The translations under genes were made by a program, and so were the position numbers. Of a stretch of 64,000 nt of DNA, positions 35,621 to 45,522 are shown in pieces. Source of the DNA: Pseudothauera hydrothermalis (lineage in GTDB: Bacteria; Pseudomonadota; Gammaproteobacteria; Burkholderiales; Rhodocyclaceae). The notes under the pieces were generated by a model. It searched no databases and was not told where the DNA came from. It saw only the letters and a list, made by a program, of their open reading frames with translations. The number at the start of each line of letters is the position of its first letter. Positions within the stretch are counted from its first letter, which is position 1. The stretch is from contig NZ_CP029331.1 of the NCBI RefSeq assembly GCF_003345255.1, positions 186,001-250,000 of the forward strand, read 5' to 3'.

Positions 35621-37096
35621 TCAGTCGGTGCGCGTGGGCGAGGTGCGCTCGGTGCGGCCCTCCAGACCATAACGGGCCAGCTTGGCGCGCAGGCCGACGC
35701 GTGATAGACCCAGTTCGCGTGCGGCGCGGGTTTTGTTCCAGCGCTGGCGGATCAGGCATTCCTTGATGATGCGTGCTTCCAGTGCTTCGAGCCGGGTCTT
35801 GAGATCGCCGGCGAGGCCGTCGATGAGTGCCAGCGCGGTTTCCTGTTCGCCTTCGGCGGCGCGCAGCACCCGCGGGCTCAGGTGTGCCGGGCTGAGCGTG
35901 TCGCCATCGGCCAGTGCGGCCATGCGCAGCACCTCGTTGCGCAATTCGCGCACATTGCCCGGCCAGCGCCAGGCGGTCAGACACCCGATCAACTCGGCCG
36001 ACAGCGGGGCGAATTGGCGTCCGAGGCTGGCGCCGATGTCGTCGGCCAGGCGCTGCGCAATCAGCGGGATATCCATCGGGCGTTCGCGCAGCGGTGGGAC
36101 ATGCAGGGTGAAGGCGGCCAGGCGGTAGTAAAGGTCTTCGCGAAAGCGGCCGGCGCGCACTTCGGCCTCCAGATCCCGGTTGGTGGCGGCCACCACGCGC
36201 ACGTCCACCGCCTGGGTGCGGCTGCTGCCAAGTGGGCGGATTTCGCCTTCTTGCAGGGTACGCAAGAGCTTGACCTGGAAGGCGGCCGAGGTCTCACCGA
36301 TTTCGTCCAGCAGCATGGTGCCGCCGTCGGCCTGCTTGAATAGACCCACGCGGTCTTCGAAAGCGCCGGTGAAGGCGCCGCGCTTGTGGCCGAACAGTTC
36401 GGACTCCAGCAACTGATCCGGCAAGGCGCCGCAGTTTTGCACCACGAAAGCCTGTTCGGCACGCGGGCTGTCATAGTGCAGGGCGCGCGCCAGCAATTCC
36501 TTGCCGGTGCCGGATTCGCCGGTGAGCAACACCGGAATGTCGAGCGCAGCCAGGCGTTCGACCATGGCACACAGCGCGTTCATCGGTGAGTCGGGCGCGC
36601 GCACCAAGCGCTCCAGCGCATAGCGCCGCGCCAGTTGATCCTGATGGCGGCCGACGCGCGCGGCCAGCACCGGCGCGGAAGCTTTGAGGTCCACCGCCAG
36701 GCGCTGGTTTTCCGCTTGCAGGCGGGACAGTTCTGCCGCGCCGCGCAGGGTGAGCAGCAGTTGCTCCGGCTGCCAGGGTTTGAGCAGGTATTGGTAAATG
36801 CCCGCCTCATTGACGCCGGCGATGATGTCTTCCGCGTCGGTGTAGCCGGAGATGATGATGCGCACCGCGTCCGGCCAGCGCTCGCGCACTTGGCGCAGCA
36901 GCGCCACGCCCGAGGTGCCGGGCATGCGCTGGTCGGTGAGCACGATCTGTATCCATTCGCGCTCCAGAATGGCCAGTGCTTCCTCGGCGCTGGAGGCGGT
37001 GAAAACTTCGAAGTCTTCATCCAGGGTGCGCCGCAGCGCTTCTTGTGAGCGCACTTCGTCGTCGATGACCAGAACGGTGGGCAGACGCTTTTTCAT
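35621..37096 (-). CDS. hoxA: Hydrogenase response regulator HoxA (sigma-54 activator)
   Basis: A 491-residue NtrC-type regulator. The receiver has the acidic pair IDDE and the phosphoacceptor D55 (VLTDQRMPG). The AAA+ domain has Walker [12 protein letters not shown], the sigma-54 contact loop GAFTGA and Walker [12 protein letters not shown]. The C-terminal Fis-type helix-turn-helix is [29 protein letters not shown]. HoxA switches on the hox structural promoter with RpoN; in Cupriavidus the unphosphorylated form is active. The ATG overlaps the hypX stop as ATGA. Candidate RpoN sites are noted near 51772 and 47832. Confidence 0.96.
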   Translation of the reverse strand: MKKRLPTVLVIDDEVRSQEALRRTLDEDFEVFTASSAEEALAILEREWIQIVLTDQRMPGTSGVALLRQVRERWPDAVRIIISGYTDAEDIIAGVNEAGIYQYLLKPWQPEQLLLTLRGAAELSRLQAENQRLAVDLKASAPVLAARVGRHQDQLARRYALERLVRAPDSPMNALCAMVERLAALDIPVLLTGESGTGKELLARALHYDSPRAEQAFVVQNCGALPDQLLESELFGHKRGAFTGAFEDRVGLFKQADGGTMLLDEIGETSAAFQVKLLRTLQEGEIRPLGSSRTQAVDVRVVAATNRDLEAEVRAGRFREDLYYRLAAFTLHVPPLRERPMDIPLIAQRLADDIGASLGRQFAPLSAELIGCLTAWRWPGNVRELRNEVLRMAALADGDTLSPAHLSPRVLRAAEGEQETALALIDGLAGDLKTRLEALEARIIKECLIRQRWNKTRAARELGLSRVGLRAKLARYGLEGRTERTSPTRTD

Positions 37097-38823
37097 GCGC
37101 CGGCCCCTCCAGCGGCGGTGTGCCAGCCGGGTTCGCGGTGACGGGCAAGGTGGCGGGGCGTCCAGGCGTGCGGGGTCTTCATCACGAAGTGATAACGGGC
37201 AACATGGTAACTGGGGTCAAAGCCGTAGAAGTTGCGCCACATCTGCTGCAATTCTTCGGCGCGGTAGGTGGCAAGCGGCTTGGCCGCCTCGTCGGCGGCG
37301 CGGCGGGCGGCCTTGTCGGCAATGCGCCGGTCGATGTCGTCGTCGGCCAGTTCTGCTGCACGCACCGCCAGCTCGTCGGCAAAGTCTTTCACCGTGTCGC
37401 CGAACACCCGGTCGATCAGGCCGCGTGCGGCCGCCTGAGCGGCGGTCAGCGGCAGGCGTTCGCGCATGATGCGCACCGCCGCCTCCTCGCCCACCCGGCG
37501 CGGCAGCAAATAGGTCCAGTATTCCGAGCCGAACAAATTGCCCATGTTTTTGTAGTGCGGGTTCAGCACCACGCCATCGCGCGCCCAGACCTCGTCGCAG
37601 GCCAGCGCCAGAAAGCAGCCGCCGGCGCCGGCATTGCCCTGCAGCGCGGCCACGGTCAGGCGATCGGTGGCCTCGAGCAGCGCCAGACATAGATCGTCCA
37701 TGGCCTGGATGTTGCGCCAGGATTCGTCCGCGGGTGAGGCGGCCGCTTCGATGCGGCCCAGATGGATGCCGTTGGACCAGAAGTCGTGCCCGCCGGTGAG
37801 CACCAGTATCTTGGTCGGCCGCTGGCGTGCTGCATGCACTGCGGCGGTGAGCCGTTCGCACTCGGGCGTGCCCATGGCGCCGTTGTAGAACGCGAAGGCC
37901 AGAAAGCCGACGCGCCCGTCGGCCGATTCGCGGTAGGTAATGTCCGGATAGGCCGGTTGCAAATCCGCCCGTTGCGCCAAGTCCGCCGCTTCCTTGGCAA
38001 AGGCCAGCGCCGCCGGCAGTTTGAAAGGATGATCCGAGTCGGCGCGGCGGACATGGCCGATCCACACGCTGGCATCCCGCGTGGCCAAAAGCAGCGCATC
38101 ATGCTGGCGGCCGATCACGGTGCCGGGTGTGGCGCCGTCTAAGCGTGGGCCGGGGTGGGCGTCGAACAGCCGGCAGGGCTGGCCGAACAGGGTGTCCAGC
38201 ACGCCCGGAAAACCGTCGGCGGCGCGCACCCGGGCGAGGATGTCGCGGGTGGACATAGCCGCCCAGTCAAGGGCGCGATCGGCTTGGGTCATGGGTGCAT
38301 GGGGGCGCCCGCGCACCGCCGGGTCGGCGTAGTCTTGTAGGCGCGGCCGCCAACGCCCGGCACGCCAGTCGGGGTAGTGCGCCAGCGCCTGGCGTACCGC
38401 AGCAAGCGCTGCGCGGGTGACTTCGTTGCGGTAGATGCTGGCCTTGGTGGCGTCTGCGCGCATGGCGAATGTTGCATGCGCCCATACCGGTCCGGCGTCC
38501 ATTTCGGCTTCGGCTTGCAGCACGGTCACGCCCCAGTCGGTGTAGCCGTGCTGGATGGCGTGGTCGAGGGCGGACGGGCCGCGGTCGCCGACGATGCCCG
38601 GATGCACGATCAGTGTGGGCACACGTCGCCACACCGATTCGGGCACCGCACGTTTGAGAAAGGGGGCGAGCACCAGATCGGGTGCGAACAGCGCCACCGC
38701 TTCTTCGGTCACGCTGTCGGCAATATCGAATTCCACCGACAGCGTATGGCCGTCGGCGGCAAGCTCTGCATACAGGCGCTGGGTCAGGCTGTTGAAGCTA
38801 TGGGTGAGAATCAGAATGCGCAT
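37093..38823 (-). CDS. hypX: HypX/HoxX, CO-ligand synthesis for [NiFe]-hydrogenase
   Basis: A 576-residue two-domain protein. The N-terminal half is a formyl-tetrahydrofolate hydrolase/transferase-like domain (MRILILTHSFNSLTQRLY, LIVHPGIVGDRGPSALDHAI with the catalytic HPG, TDWGVTVLQAEAEMDAG). The C-terminal half is an enoyl-CoA hydratase-like domain (LTGGHDFWSNGIHLG, LQGNAGAGGCFLALACDEVWARDGVVLNPHY). HypX makes CO from a formyl group via formyl-CoA, supplying the CO ligand of the NiFe site in air. Found with aerobic hydrogenases, which fits the oxygen-tolerant HoxK here. Confidence 0.95.
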   Translation of the reverse strand: MRILILTHSFNSLTQRLYAELAADGHTLSVEFDIADSVTEEAVALFAPDLVLAPFLKRAVPESVWRRVPTLIVHPGIVGDRGPSALDHAIQHGYTDWGVTVLQAEAEMDAGPVWAHATFAMRADATKASIYRNEVTRAALAAVRQALAHYPDWRAGRWRPRLQDYADPAVRGRPHAPMTQADRALDWAAMSTRDILARVRAADGFPGVLDTLFGQPCRLFDAHPGPRLDGATPGTVIGRQHDALLLATRDASVWIGHVRRADSDHPFKLPAALAFAKEAADLAQRADLQPAYPDITYRESADGRVGFLAFAFYNGAMGTPECERLTAAVHAARQRPTKILVLTGGHDFWSNGIHLGRIEAAASPADESWRNIQAMDDLCLALLEATDRLTVAALQGNAGAGGCFLALACDEVWARDGVVLNPHYKNMGNLFGSEYWTYLLPRRVGEEAAVRIMRERLPLTAAQAAARGLIDRVFGDTVKDFADELAVRAAELADDDIDRRIADKAARRAADEAAKPLATYRAEELQQMWRNFYGFDPSYHVARYHFVMKTPHAWTPRHLARHREPGWHTAAGGAGA

Positions 38824-38841
38824 GGACGGTGTGCGCTTTCA

Positions 38842-39888
38842 TCAGCAGATGCGCGGCAGCGGTTCGCCGGACAGCCAGTCGAGCAGGCGCTGACCGCCGA
38901 AAGTGGTGCGTAGCTGGACGAAATGTTGCGGGTCCGCGGTTACTTCGCCGATCCGTGCGGCGGCGCGCCCCAGCGGGTGGGCGCGCAGCGCGGCGAGCGC
39001 GGCTTCGGCATCCTCCGGCGCACAAATTGCCACCAGTTTGCCCTCATTGGCCAGATACAAGGGATCGAGACCGAGCAGCTCGCAAGCTGCGGCAACCTGG
39101 GCGCTCACCGGAATGGCCGCCTCGTCGAGCTGCATGCCCACGCCGGATTGGCGGGCGATTTCGTTGAGCGTGGTCGCCAGCCCGCCGCGGGTGGGGTCGC
39201 GCAGTACGCGCACGCCGGGCACCGCGGCGAGCAGAGCGTCGATCAGGCCGTGCAGCGCGGCGCTATCGGAGACGATTGCGGACTCGAAGGCGAGCGATTC
39301 ACGCTGCGCCAGGATGGCCATGCCGTGCTCGCCCAAGCTGCCCGAGACCAGCACTGCGTCGCCCGGGCGGGCGAGTGCGCCGCCCAGTTTGCGGCCGGCG
39401 GGCAGCGCGCCCAGCCCGGTGGTGGAGATGAACACGCCATCGCCCTTGCCTTGTTCGACCACCTTGGTGTCGCCGGTGACCACCGGCACGCCGGCAGCGT
39501 GTGCGGCAGCAGCCATCGAGTGCACGATGCGGGCCAGATCGGCAAGCGGAAAGCCTTCCTCGAGGATGAAGCTTGCGGTCAGGTACAAGGGGCGCGCGCC
39601 CATGACCGCAACGTCATTGATGGTGCCGTGCACCGCCAGTGCGCCGATGTCGCCGCCGGGGAAAAACAGCGGGCTCACCACATGGGCGTCGGTGGCCAGC
39701 ACCAGGCGCTCGCCGGGCGCGGGCGCAGGCAGCACCGCGCCGTCGTCACCTTGGCCCAGGTAATCGTTGGCCAGCGCACGCGCAAACAGTTCTTCGATCA
39801 GTTGGGTCATGGCGCGGCCGCCGGCGCCGTGGTTGAGGTCGATGCGGCCCTGGCGCAAATCGAGGGGGCGAACGTAATCAGGTTTCAT
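38842..39888 (-). CDS. hypE: Hydrogenase maturation protein HypE
   Basis: A 348-residue PurM-like protein that carries the thiocarboxamide/thiocyanate on its C-terminal cysteine and, with HypF, makes the cyanide ligands. The nucleotide-binding blocks GAGGRAMTQLIEELF, GQGDDGAVL, VTGDTKVVEQGKGDGVFI and RDPTRGGLATTLNEIA are all present, and the chain ends PRIC with the essential terminal cysteine. The ATG (39888) overlaps the hypD stop as ATGA. Longer upstream reading belongs to hypD antisense frames. Confidence 0.96.
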   Translation of the reverse strand: MKPDYVRPLDLRQGRIDLNHGAGGRAMTQLIEELFARALANDYLGQGDDGAVLPAPAPGERLVLATDAHVVSPLFFPGGDIGALAVHGTINDVAVMGARPLYLTASFILEEGFPLADLARIVHSMAAAAHAAGVPVVTGDTKVVEQGKGDGVFISTTGLGALPAGRKLGGALARPGDAVLVSGSLGEHGMAILAQRESLAFESAIVSDSAALHGLIDALLAAVPGVRVLRDPTRGGLATTLNEIARQSGVGMQLDEAAIPVSAQVAAACELLGLDPLYLANEGKLVAICAPEDAEAALAALRAHPLGRAAARIGEVTADPQHFVQLRTTFGGQRLLDWLSGEPLPRIC

Positions 39889-41060
39889 GATGCCAGACGA
39901 ATCGTTGCAGGCGGGGTGGATCGGCCGTTGTCTGGGGCGTGGTCGCGGAAGCGGCCGTAGTTGTAATGCGCGGCACAGGCGCCTTCCGAGGACACCATGC
40001 ACGAGCCCATCGGGTTTTCCGGGGTGCACACCGTGGCGAACAGGCGGCAGTCGGAGGGGCGTTTGACCCCGCGCAGAATGGCGCCGCATTCGCAGGCTTT
40101 GTGGTCGGGCACTGAGCGGTAGTCCAGGCCAAACTTGACCTCCGCATCCCAGGCGGCGAAGGGGGCGCGGATGCGTAGCGCCGAGTAGGGCACTTGGCCC
40201 AGGCCGCGCCACTCGAAGCTGCGGCGCAGCTCGAAGACCTCGGACACTAGCGCCTGCGCCTTGAGGTTGCCGTCGCGGTTCACCGCGCGGGTAAATTCGT
40301 TTTCCACCTCGGCGCGACCTTCATTGACCTGGCGGATCAGCATGCGAATGGCCTGCATCACATCCAGCGGCTCGAAGCCGGCAATCACCACCGGTTTGCG
40401 GTACTCCTCGGCAAAGAATTCATAGGGCCGGCTGCCGATGATGGTCGACACATGCGCCGGGCCGATGAAACCGTCCAGCGGCACGGTGCCGAATTGACGC
40501 ACCTCGGGGCTTTCCAGGATGGTCTGGATGGCCGATGGGGTGAGCACGTGGTTGCACAGCACGCTGAAGTTGGCCAGCCCCAGCGCGCGCGCTTGCTGCA
40601 GCACCAGCGCAGTGGGCGGGGTGGTGGTCTCGAAACCGATGGCAAAGAACACCACTTCGCGGCCTGGCTCGCGCTGCGCCAGCGCGAGCGCGTCGGCTGC
40701 CGAATACACCATGCGGATGTCGGCGCCGCGCGCCTTGGCTTTGAGCATCGACAGCCCGTCGGAGGCCGGCACCCGCAGGCAGTCGCCATAGGTCAGCACG
40801 GTGACGCCGCGCTCGAACGCCAGCCGGATGGCCAGATCGATGCGACCGATCGGCAGCACGCACACCGGGCAGCCGGGGCCGTGGATCATGCGCACGTTGG
40901 GCGGCAACAGATCGGTGACGCCGTAGCGCGAGATGGCGTGGGTGTGGCCGCCGCAGAACTCCATGAAGGCGTAGCGGCGCGCGGGATCGGCCTCGGCGCG
41001 AATGGCTGCGGCCAGTCCGCGGGCGAGTGTGCCGTCGCGAAACTCATCGACGTACTTCAT
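39885..41060 (-). CDS. hypD: Hydrogenase maturation protein HypD
   Basis: A 391-residue scaffold where the Fe(CN)2CO unit is built together with HypC. Family motifs: EFCGGHTHAISRYG, HGPGCPVCVLP with the redox-active cysteine pair, AIGFETTTPPTA, and the C-terminal [4Fe-4S] region (CECGAILRGVKRPSDCRLFATVCTPENPMGSCMVSSEGACAAHY). The ATG overlaps the hypC stop as ATGA. Length and cysteine pattern are complete. Confidence 0.97.
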   Translation of the reverse strand: MKYVDEFRDGTLARGLAAAIRAEADPARRYAFMEFCGGHTHAISRYGVTDLLPPNVRMIHGPGCPVCVLPIGRIDLAIRLAFERGVTVLTYGDCLRVPASDGLSMLKAKARGADIRMVYSAADALALAQREPGREVVFFAIGFETTTPPTALVLQQARALGLANFSVLCNHVLTPSAIQTILESPEVRQFGTVPLDGFIGPAHVSTIIGSRPYEFFAEEYRKPVVIAGFEPLDVMQAIRMLIRQVNEGRAEVENEFTRAVNRDGNLKAQALVSEVFELRRSFEWRGLGQVPYSALRIRAPFAAWDAEVKFGLDYRSVPDHKACECGAILRGVKRPSDCRLFATVCTPENPMGSCMVSSEGACAAHYNYGRFRDHAPDNGRSTPPATIRLAS

Positions 41061-41305
41061 GCGGGCGCCTCGCCGCTGGCTGGCTCGAGCAGCGCGCCGG
41101 CCTCGCGCAGCAGCGCCAGCGTAGCTTCCGCCTCCTCCGGGTCGAGGCGGGAGAGCGCGTAGCCCACATGCACGATCACGTAGTCGCCCAGTTCGACACC
41201 ATCGACCAGTGCCAGCGACACCTGCTTGCGCACGCCGCCCAGGTCTACGACGGCCTGGTCGTCGGCAGCAAACGCCACCACGCGGGCGGGGATGGCCAGA
41301 CACAT
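41057..41305 (-). CDS. hypC: Hydrogenase maturation chaperone HypC
   Basis: An 82-residue HypC/HybG-family chaperone that carries the iron centre from HypD to the hydrogenase large-subunit precursor. The N-terminal MCLAIPARVV contains the essential Cys2 (exposed after methionine removal), and DYVIVHVGYALSRLDPEEAEATL is the conserved helix. It starts three bases after hypF. A second HypC-like gene (hoxL) serves the structural operon. Confidence 0.96.
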   Translation of the reverse strand: MCLAIPARVVAFAADDQAVVDLGGVRKQVSLALVDGVELGDYVIVHVGYALSRLDPEEAEATLALLREAGALLEPASGEAPA

Positions 41306-41308
41306 GGA

Positions 41309-42412
41309 TCAAGCTCCTTGCAAAATGCGCTGCGCCACCCAGGCCTGGCCGGCGGCGATGCCGGCATCGCCCGGCGGCAGCCGCTCAGGGCGTAGCACTG
41401 CAAGCCTTGCAGCGGTCAGATGTGCGCAAAGTGCCGCACAGAGCAGACGATTGTGAAAGCAGCCGCCCCCCAATGCCACGGTATCGAGTGCCTGTGCGCG
41501 GGCGGCGTCGATCAGCCAGCAGGCCAATGCTGCAGCCAGCGTGGCGTGAAAGCGTGCGGCGCCGCGCGCCGCATCCGGCTCGTCGGCCAGCCGTTCGAGA
41601 AGCGGCAGCAAATCCAGCGTGCCGTCGGCAGCGATGCGCCAGCCGTCCGGCTCGGCTCTCACCGGCCCGTGGGCGCGGGCGGCCGATTCCAGCGCGATGG
41701 CGGCCTGTGCACCGGTTTCATTCACCTCGCACAGGCCGAGCAGCGCGGCGGCGGCATCGAAATAGCGACCCAGGCTACTGGTCGGCGGCGACAGATGCGG
41801 GCGCCCGATGATCTGCACGAGTTGCGCGGCGGCCGCATGGCGGGCAAAACGGCTGGCGATCTCGCCGCCGCGTCCGGCCAGGTGCAGCACTGCGGCGGCC
41901 ATGCGCCAGGGTTCGCGCGCCGCACGGTCGCCGCCGGGCAGCGGCAGCGCGCGCAGATGGCCGAGCCGGGTACAGGTGGCGCCGTCGACCCGCAGCAGTT
42001 CGCCGCCCCAGGCCGTGCCATCGTTGCCCAGGCCGACGCCATCGGCGGCAAGGCCCAGCGTCGGGCCGGCGCACCGGTGTTCGGCCAGCACCGCGGCGAT
42101 GTGGGCGTGGTGGTGTTGCACCGCGATGGCCGGCACCCGTAGGCGATCGGCCAGTGCGCGGGCGACGCGGGTGGAATGGAAGTCCGGATGCAGATCGTGG
42201 GCGATGGCCTGCGGTGGCGCGCCCGGCAGCGCCAGCAGCGCCTCGAGTGCGGCATCGAAGCGCCGGCAGGCGTCGGCGTCGCAAAGATCGCCGGCGCTTG
42301 CGGCCCAATGCAGCCGGCCGTCGGCGGCCCGTGCCGGGGTGCTTTCGAACCAGGCGCCGACCGCCAGGACCGCTGCGCCAGATAGCGGCCAAGCCGTGTC
42401 AGCGGTTTGCAT
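41309..42412 (-). CDS. hypF: HypF, short form (carbamoyltransferase domain only)
   Basis: A 367-residue protein holding only the C-terminal Kae1-like carbamoyltransferase part of Hyp[30 protein letters not shown] (metal-binding histidines), [37 protein letters not shown] and [12 protein letters not shown]. The acylphosphatase, zinc-finger and YrdC-like domains of full-length HypF (about 750 residues) are absent. Cupriavidus HypF1 is truncated in the same way. The ATG at 42412 lies within the hypB end (14-base overlap). Carbamoyl-adenylate formation must be supplied elsewhere or by another route. Confidence 0.9.
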   Translation of the reverse strand: MQTADTAWPLSGAAVLAVGAWFESTPARAADGRLHWAASAGDLCDADACRRFDAALEALLALPGAPPQAIAHDLHPDFHSTRVARALADRLRVPAIAVQHHHAHIAAVLAEHRCAGPTLGLAADGVGLGNDGTAWGGELLRVDGATCTRLGHLRALPLPGGDRAAREPWRMAAAVLHLAGRGGEIASRFARHAAAAQLVQIIGRPHLSPPTSSLGRYFDAAAALLGLCEVNETGAQAAIALESAARAHGPVRAEPDGWRIAADGTLDLLPLLERLADEPDAARGAARFHATLAAALACWLIDAARAQALDTVALGGGCFHNRLLCAALCAHLTAARLAVLRPERLPPGDAGIAAGQAWVAQRILQGA

Positions 42413-43304
42413 CGCCGTCTCCGTTGCGCGCGGTTTTGGCAACGCCGGCCTCGATCCAGCCCAGCCAGTCATCGAAGCCCGCGCCGCTGATGGCCGAGCA
42501 GCGCATCACCTGCAGCGTTGGATTGACCCGCCGGGCGTAATCGATGGCGCGCTCGGCGTCGAAACTCAGGTGCGGCAGCAGGTCCACCTTGGAGAGCAGC
42601 ATCAGGTCGGCGGCGGCGAACATGTCCGGGTATTTGAGCGGTTTGTCCTCGCCTTCGGTGACCGACAGGATCACCACCTTGTGCGCTTCGCCCAGATCGA
42701 AGGCCGCCGGGCACACCAGGTTGCCGACGTTTTCGATCAGCAACAGGCCGCGCTCGGGCAGCGGCAGTTCGTGCAATGCGCGCCCGACCATATGGGCATC
42801 CAGATGACAGCCCTTGCCGGTGTTGATCTGCAGCGCCGGCGCACCGGTGGCGCGGATACGCTCGGCGTCGAACTCGGTTTGCTGGTCGCCTTCGATCACC
42901 GCCACCGGCACGCGGCCGGCGAGCCGACGGATGGTCTCGACCAGCAGTGTGGTCTTGCCCGAACCGGGACTGGACACCAGGTTGAGGGCAAACACCCCGC
43001 GTTCGGCCAGCAGCTTGCGGTTGGCGGCGGCAAAAGCGTTGTTTTTGCCGAGGATGTCCTGTTCGATACGCACCATTTCGGTCTGGCTCAGACCGGGAGC
43101 ATGGGCGTGCGCTGGACCCTGGCCAAAGTGCAGGTGACCGGGCGCGGCAGCCGGCGTTGCCGAATCCCGCCGCACAGCCTGGGCATCGAGCGCTCGCCAG
43201 GCGCGGGTGGCGGCCGTGGTGCGGGGCTTGGCCGCCGACCGCATCGGCAGCGCTTGGCCGTTGATTCTGAGTTCGCCGCTGCCGCAACCACATACGGTAC
43301 ACAT
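42399..43304 (-). CDS. hypB: Nickel-inserting GTPase HypB
   Basis: A 301-residue SIMIBI GTPase that delivers nickel to the hydrogenase precursor with HypA. The N-terminus [10 protein letters not shown] holds the high-affinity CxxCGC nickel site. The G domain has the P-loop [44 protein letters not shown] with the Cys-His dimer-interface metal site, [10 protein letters not shown] and SKVDLLP. The histidine-rich linker is short. ATG 43304 follows GGAG at good spacing; a GTG two codons earlier is weaker. Confidence 0.96.
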   Translation of the reverse strand: MCTVCGCGSGELRINGQALPMRSAAKPRTTAATRAWRALDAQAVRRDSATPAAAPGHLHFGQGPAHAHAPGLSQTEMVRIEQDILGKNNAFAAANRKLLAERGVFALNLVSSPGSGKTTLLVETIRRLAGRVPVAVIEGDQQTEFDAERIRATGAPALQINTGKGCHLDAHMVGRALHELPLPERGLLLIENVGNLVCPAAFDLGEAHKVVILSVTEGEDKPLKYPDMFAAADLMLLSKVDLLPHLSFDAERAIDYARRVNPTLQVMRCSAISGAGFDDWLGWIEAGVAKTARNGDGDANR

Positions 43305-43309
43305 CGTCA

Positions 43310-43651
43310 CTACTCCAGTTCCAAAGCTTTGACCCGCATTTCGGTGCCAGCGGTGGCTTGCACTTGATAGCTACCGCATTGCGGGCAGGCGTCGCACAGC
43401 GCCGCCAACGGCACCGTGGCGGCGCACTGCATACACCAACCGGCGCCGGGGATGGCCTCGATCTCGATGCGCGCACCTTCGGCCACCGTACCGCGCAGCA
43501 CCACCTCGAGGCAGAAGCTGAGCGCCTCGACCTCGACCGCGGCTAGCGCGCCGATCTCCAGCACCACCGCGTCGACCCGGCGCCCCGAGTGCGCGCGCGT
43601 GGCCTCCTCGACGATGCCGCGTATCCCTTCGGCCAAGGACATCTCATGCAT
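43310..43651 (-). CDS. hypA: Nickel metallochaperone HypA
   Basis: A 113-residue protein, the normal HypA length. The N-terminal [10 protein letters not shown] includes His2, the nickel ligand, and two CxxC pairs (WCMQC and CPQC) form the structural zinc site. It partners HypB in nickel insertion. The start ATG 43651 lies inside the hoxV 3' end (eight-base overlap), so hypA is coupled to the hox genes upstream. Confidence 0.96.
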   Translation of the reverse strand: MHEMSLAEGIRGIVEEATRAHSGRRVDAVVLEIGALAAVEVEALSFCLEVVLRGTVAEGARIEIEAIPGAGWCMQCAATVPLAALCDACPQCGSYQVQATAGTEMRVKALELE

Positions 43652-44774
43652 GGCGAGCCTCCATGAAGCGCACCTCGAAGGGCACACAGGGATTCAAGCC
43701 CAGCACCAGCGCGCTGAGGTGGCGGTGCGCGCTGTCCAGATCCGGCGCCTGCCAGCCGCTGCCTTCCAGCGCGAAAGCGCCGGCCGGATGGAAGTTCCAT
43801 TCGGTGGGGGCGACGATGGCGTATTCGGCTACGGTGTCGCCTTCTACGCGAACCGCATGGATCAGCACCCCACGGGCGGTTTCGCAGCGCGCCAGGCCGG
43901 CACCTTCGCCCAAGGGCGCGGCCTCCAGCACCGCCGGCATGTCCTCGGCCAGCGGGTGGCGCAGGCGGCTGGCCCAATCGGACAAATCCACCACGGCGGC
44001 AAACAGGCGGGCGGCCACCGGGTGGCCGCGTTCGACCAAGAGGCGCACCAACATCGAATCCTGATGGCGGGCCAGTGCCCCGGTTTCGGCCGGCAAGCCT
44101 TGCCAGGTGGGGGCGCGGCAGAAGTCTGCGTTCGGCACGCCGGCAAGCACTGCCGCCCAGTCGGCGGCGCCGAGACAGGGCAGCAGGGTGGCCATGCCGC
44201 GCGGCGGGGCGTAGCTGCCCATCTCCAGCAGGTCGCCGAGCGCGGCGCCCACCGAACCACCGCGCCGCGCGCGGCTGGCAAATTCGGCCAGGCTGGAGGG
44301 TTCGCGCGCTACGGTGAAGAAGCCGGCGAGCAGCTCCGCGGCCACCAGATCGAGGATCTGCCCGCCCACTTCACGCGCGCCGTCGGCGTCGTTGCCGGCC
44401 ACACGGGCGAGTTGGCGGTGCAGTTCGGCAAAGCGCCCGCGGCGCGGCTCGATGCCGAACAGCGCCGGCCAGTCGAGCAGCAGGCGCCACAAGTGCTCTT
44501 GCGCAGCCTCTGCGGCAATTGCGCGTTCGGCGGCGGTGCGCGCGGCCTCGTCCGGCGTCGCTTCGCCGCGTGCCGCGGCCACCGCGGCCTGGGCGGTGAG
44601 CGCCTGGGCGCGGCCGCACAGCGCAAATAGCGCCGGCACCCGGGCCAGCGCCTCATCGACGGTGCGCCCGACCAGCAGCCTGGCGGCCGGCGGGCGGCTG
44701 TTGCGCGCGCGGGCAACGGGCACGCCGCGGCCGTCCCACTCGGCTTCGATGAGCAACTGGCCGGTCAGTGTCAT
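43644..44774 (-). CDS. hoxV: Hydrogenase assembly protein HoxV/HupK
   Basis: A 376-residue relative of the hydrogenase large subunit. It has lost most active-site cysteines but keeps the C-terminal look-alike EYAIVAPTEWNFHPAGAFALEG and LVLGLNPCVPFEVRF. HoxV/HupK is proposed as a scaffold that receives the Fe(CN)2CO unit before transfer to HoxG. The ATG overlaps the hoxT stop as ATGA. Confidence 0.92.
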   Translation of the reverse strand: MTLTGQLLIEAEWDGRGVPVARARNSRPPAARLLVGRTVDEALARVPALFALCGRAQALTAQAAVAAARGEATPDEAARTAAERAIAAEAAQEHLWRLLLDWPALFGIEPRRGRFAELHRQLARVAGNDADGAREVGGQILDLVAAELLAGFFTVAREPSSLAEFASRARRGGSVGAALGDLLEMGSYAPPRGMATLLPCLGAADWAAVLAGVPNADFCRAPTWQGLPAETGALARHQDSMLVRLLVERGHPVAARLFAAVVDLSDWASRLRHPLAEDMPAVLEAAPLGEGAGLARCETARGVLIHAVRVEGDTVAEYAIVAPTEWNFHPAGAFALEGSGWQAPDLDSAHRHLSALVLGLNPCVPFEVRFMEARHA

Positions 44775-45301
44775 CGTCCGCCTCCGAAGGGGCCGCCGAG
44801 GAGGAAATCGCGCCGCGAAAGCGGCTGCGCAAGGGCCGAGCCGCCGGCCAGCCGCGCGCCCTCTACGCTGGCGGGCGGCGGCAGAGGGGCGGCCAGCAGG
44901 GCATCGAAGGCGGCTCGCGCAAAGGCTTCCGCCTGCGCTTGGGTGGCGAACTCGAACACCGGCGAGAGCAGCGAACAGCTTTGGTAGTGGCCCAGGCCGT
45001 CTTCGTGGTGGCCGAGAAATTCATAGCGCCCGGAGGGAAAGTCCCACCACTGTGCGCCGCCTACCTCGATGGGGCAAAAGCGTCCGCCGCGGCCGGGCAG
45101 GATGATCAGGTTCACCGCCCACGGGGTGACCAGCACGCCCAGCCATTCGCCCAGCCAGTCTTGCATGGCCGGCACCGCCACGCTGAGTGCGGGGTTGACC
45201 ACCGGCAGTGCGGCCATGCGGGTGGCGGCAATCCGTGCAAAACAGGCGGCCAGAAGCGGCTGCGGGTTGCAAGCGTGAGGCGGACAGGTTATTGCGGACA
45301 C
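44771..45301 (-). CDS. hoxT: Hydrogenase assembly chaperone HoxT/HupJ
   Basis: A 176-residue protein of the HupJ/HoxT family, needed for iron-sulfur cluster or small-subunit maturation under oxygen. The block PWAVNLIILPGRGGRFCPIEVGGAQWWDFPSGRYEFLGHHEDGLGHYQSCSLLSPVFEF is the conserved core. The start is GTG 45301, which shares its G with the hoxR stop (TAGTG); an earlier in-frame codon lies inside hoxR and is less likely. Confidence 0.9.
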   Translation of the reverse strand: MSAITCPPHACNPQPLLAACFARIAATRMAALPVVNPALSVAVPAMQDWLGEWLGVLVTPWAVNLIILPGRGGRFCPIEVGGAQWWDFPSGRYEFLGHHEDGLGHYQSCSLLSPVFEFATQAQAEAFARAAFDALLAAPLPPPASVEGARLAGGSALAQPLSRRDFLLGGPFGGGR

Positions 45302-45522
45302 TAGTCGTTGACCACCAGGAACTTGTACTTGGGGGCGTCGCAGTTTGGACAGGTCCACTCGGTGGGCAGCCGTGAGAAGGGCGTGCCGGGTGCCACCTGG
45401 CCAAGCGGGTCACCTTCGGCCGGTTCGTAAATCCACCAGCAGATGCTGCATTCGAGCCGCGCGTCGTCGCTCAGGGCCTCGTCCCGGCCCAGGTAGCTGC
45501 CTTCAAACATGGTGCGCGTCAT
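45301..45522 (-). CDS. hoxR: Rubredoxin-type protein HoxR/HupI
   Basis: A 73-residue rubredoxin with two metal knuckles: LECSICWWIYEPAEGDPLGQVAPGTPFSRLP and WTCPNCDAPKYKFLV. HoxR supports assembly of the iron-sulfur clusters of the small subunit when oxygen is present. ATG 45522 overlaps the hoxQ end by 20 bases; a second ATG at 45510 (MFEGSYLG) is possible. Confidence 0.95.
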   Translation of the reverse strand: MTRTMFEGSYLGRDEALSDDARLECSICWWIYEPAEGDPLGQVAPGTPFSRLPTEWTCPNCDAPKYKFLVVND

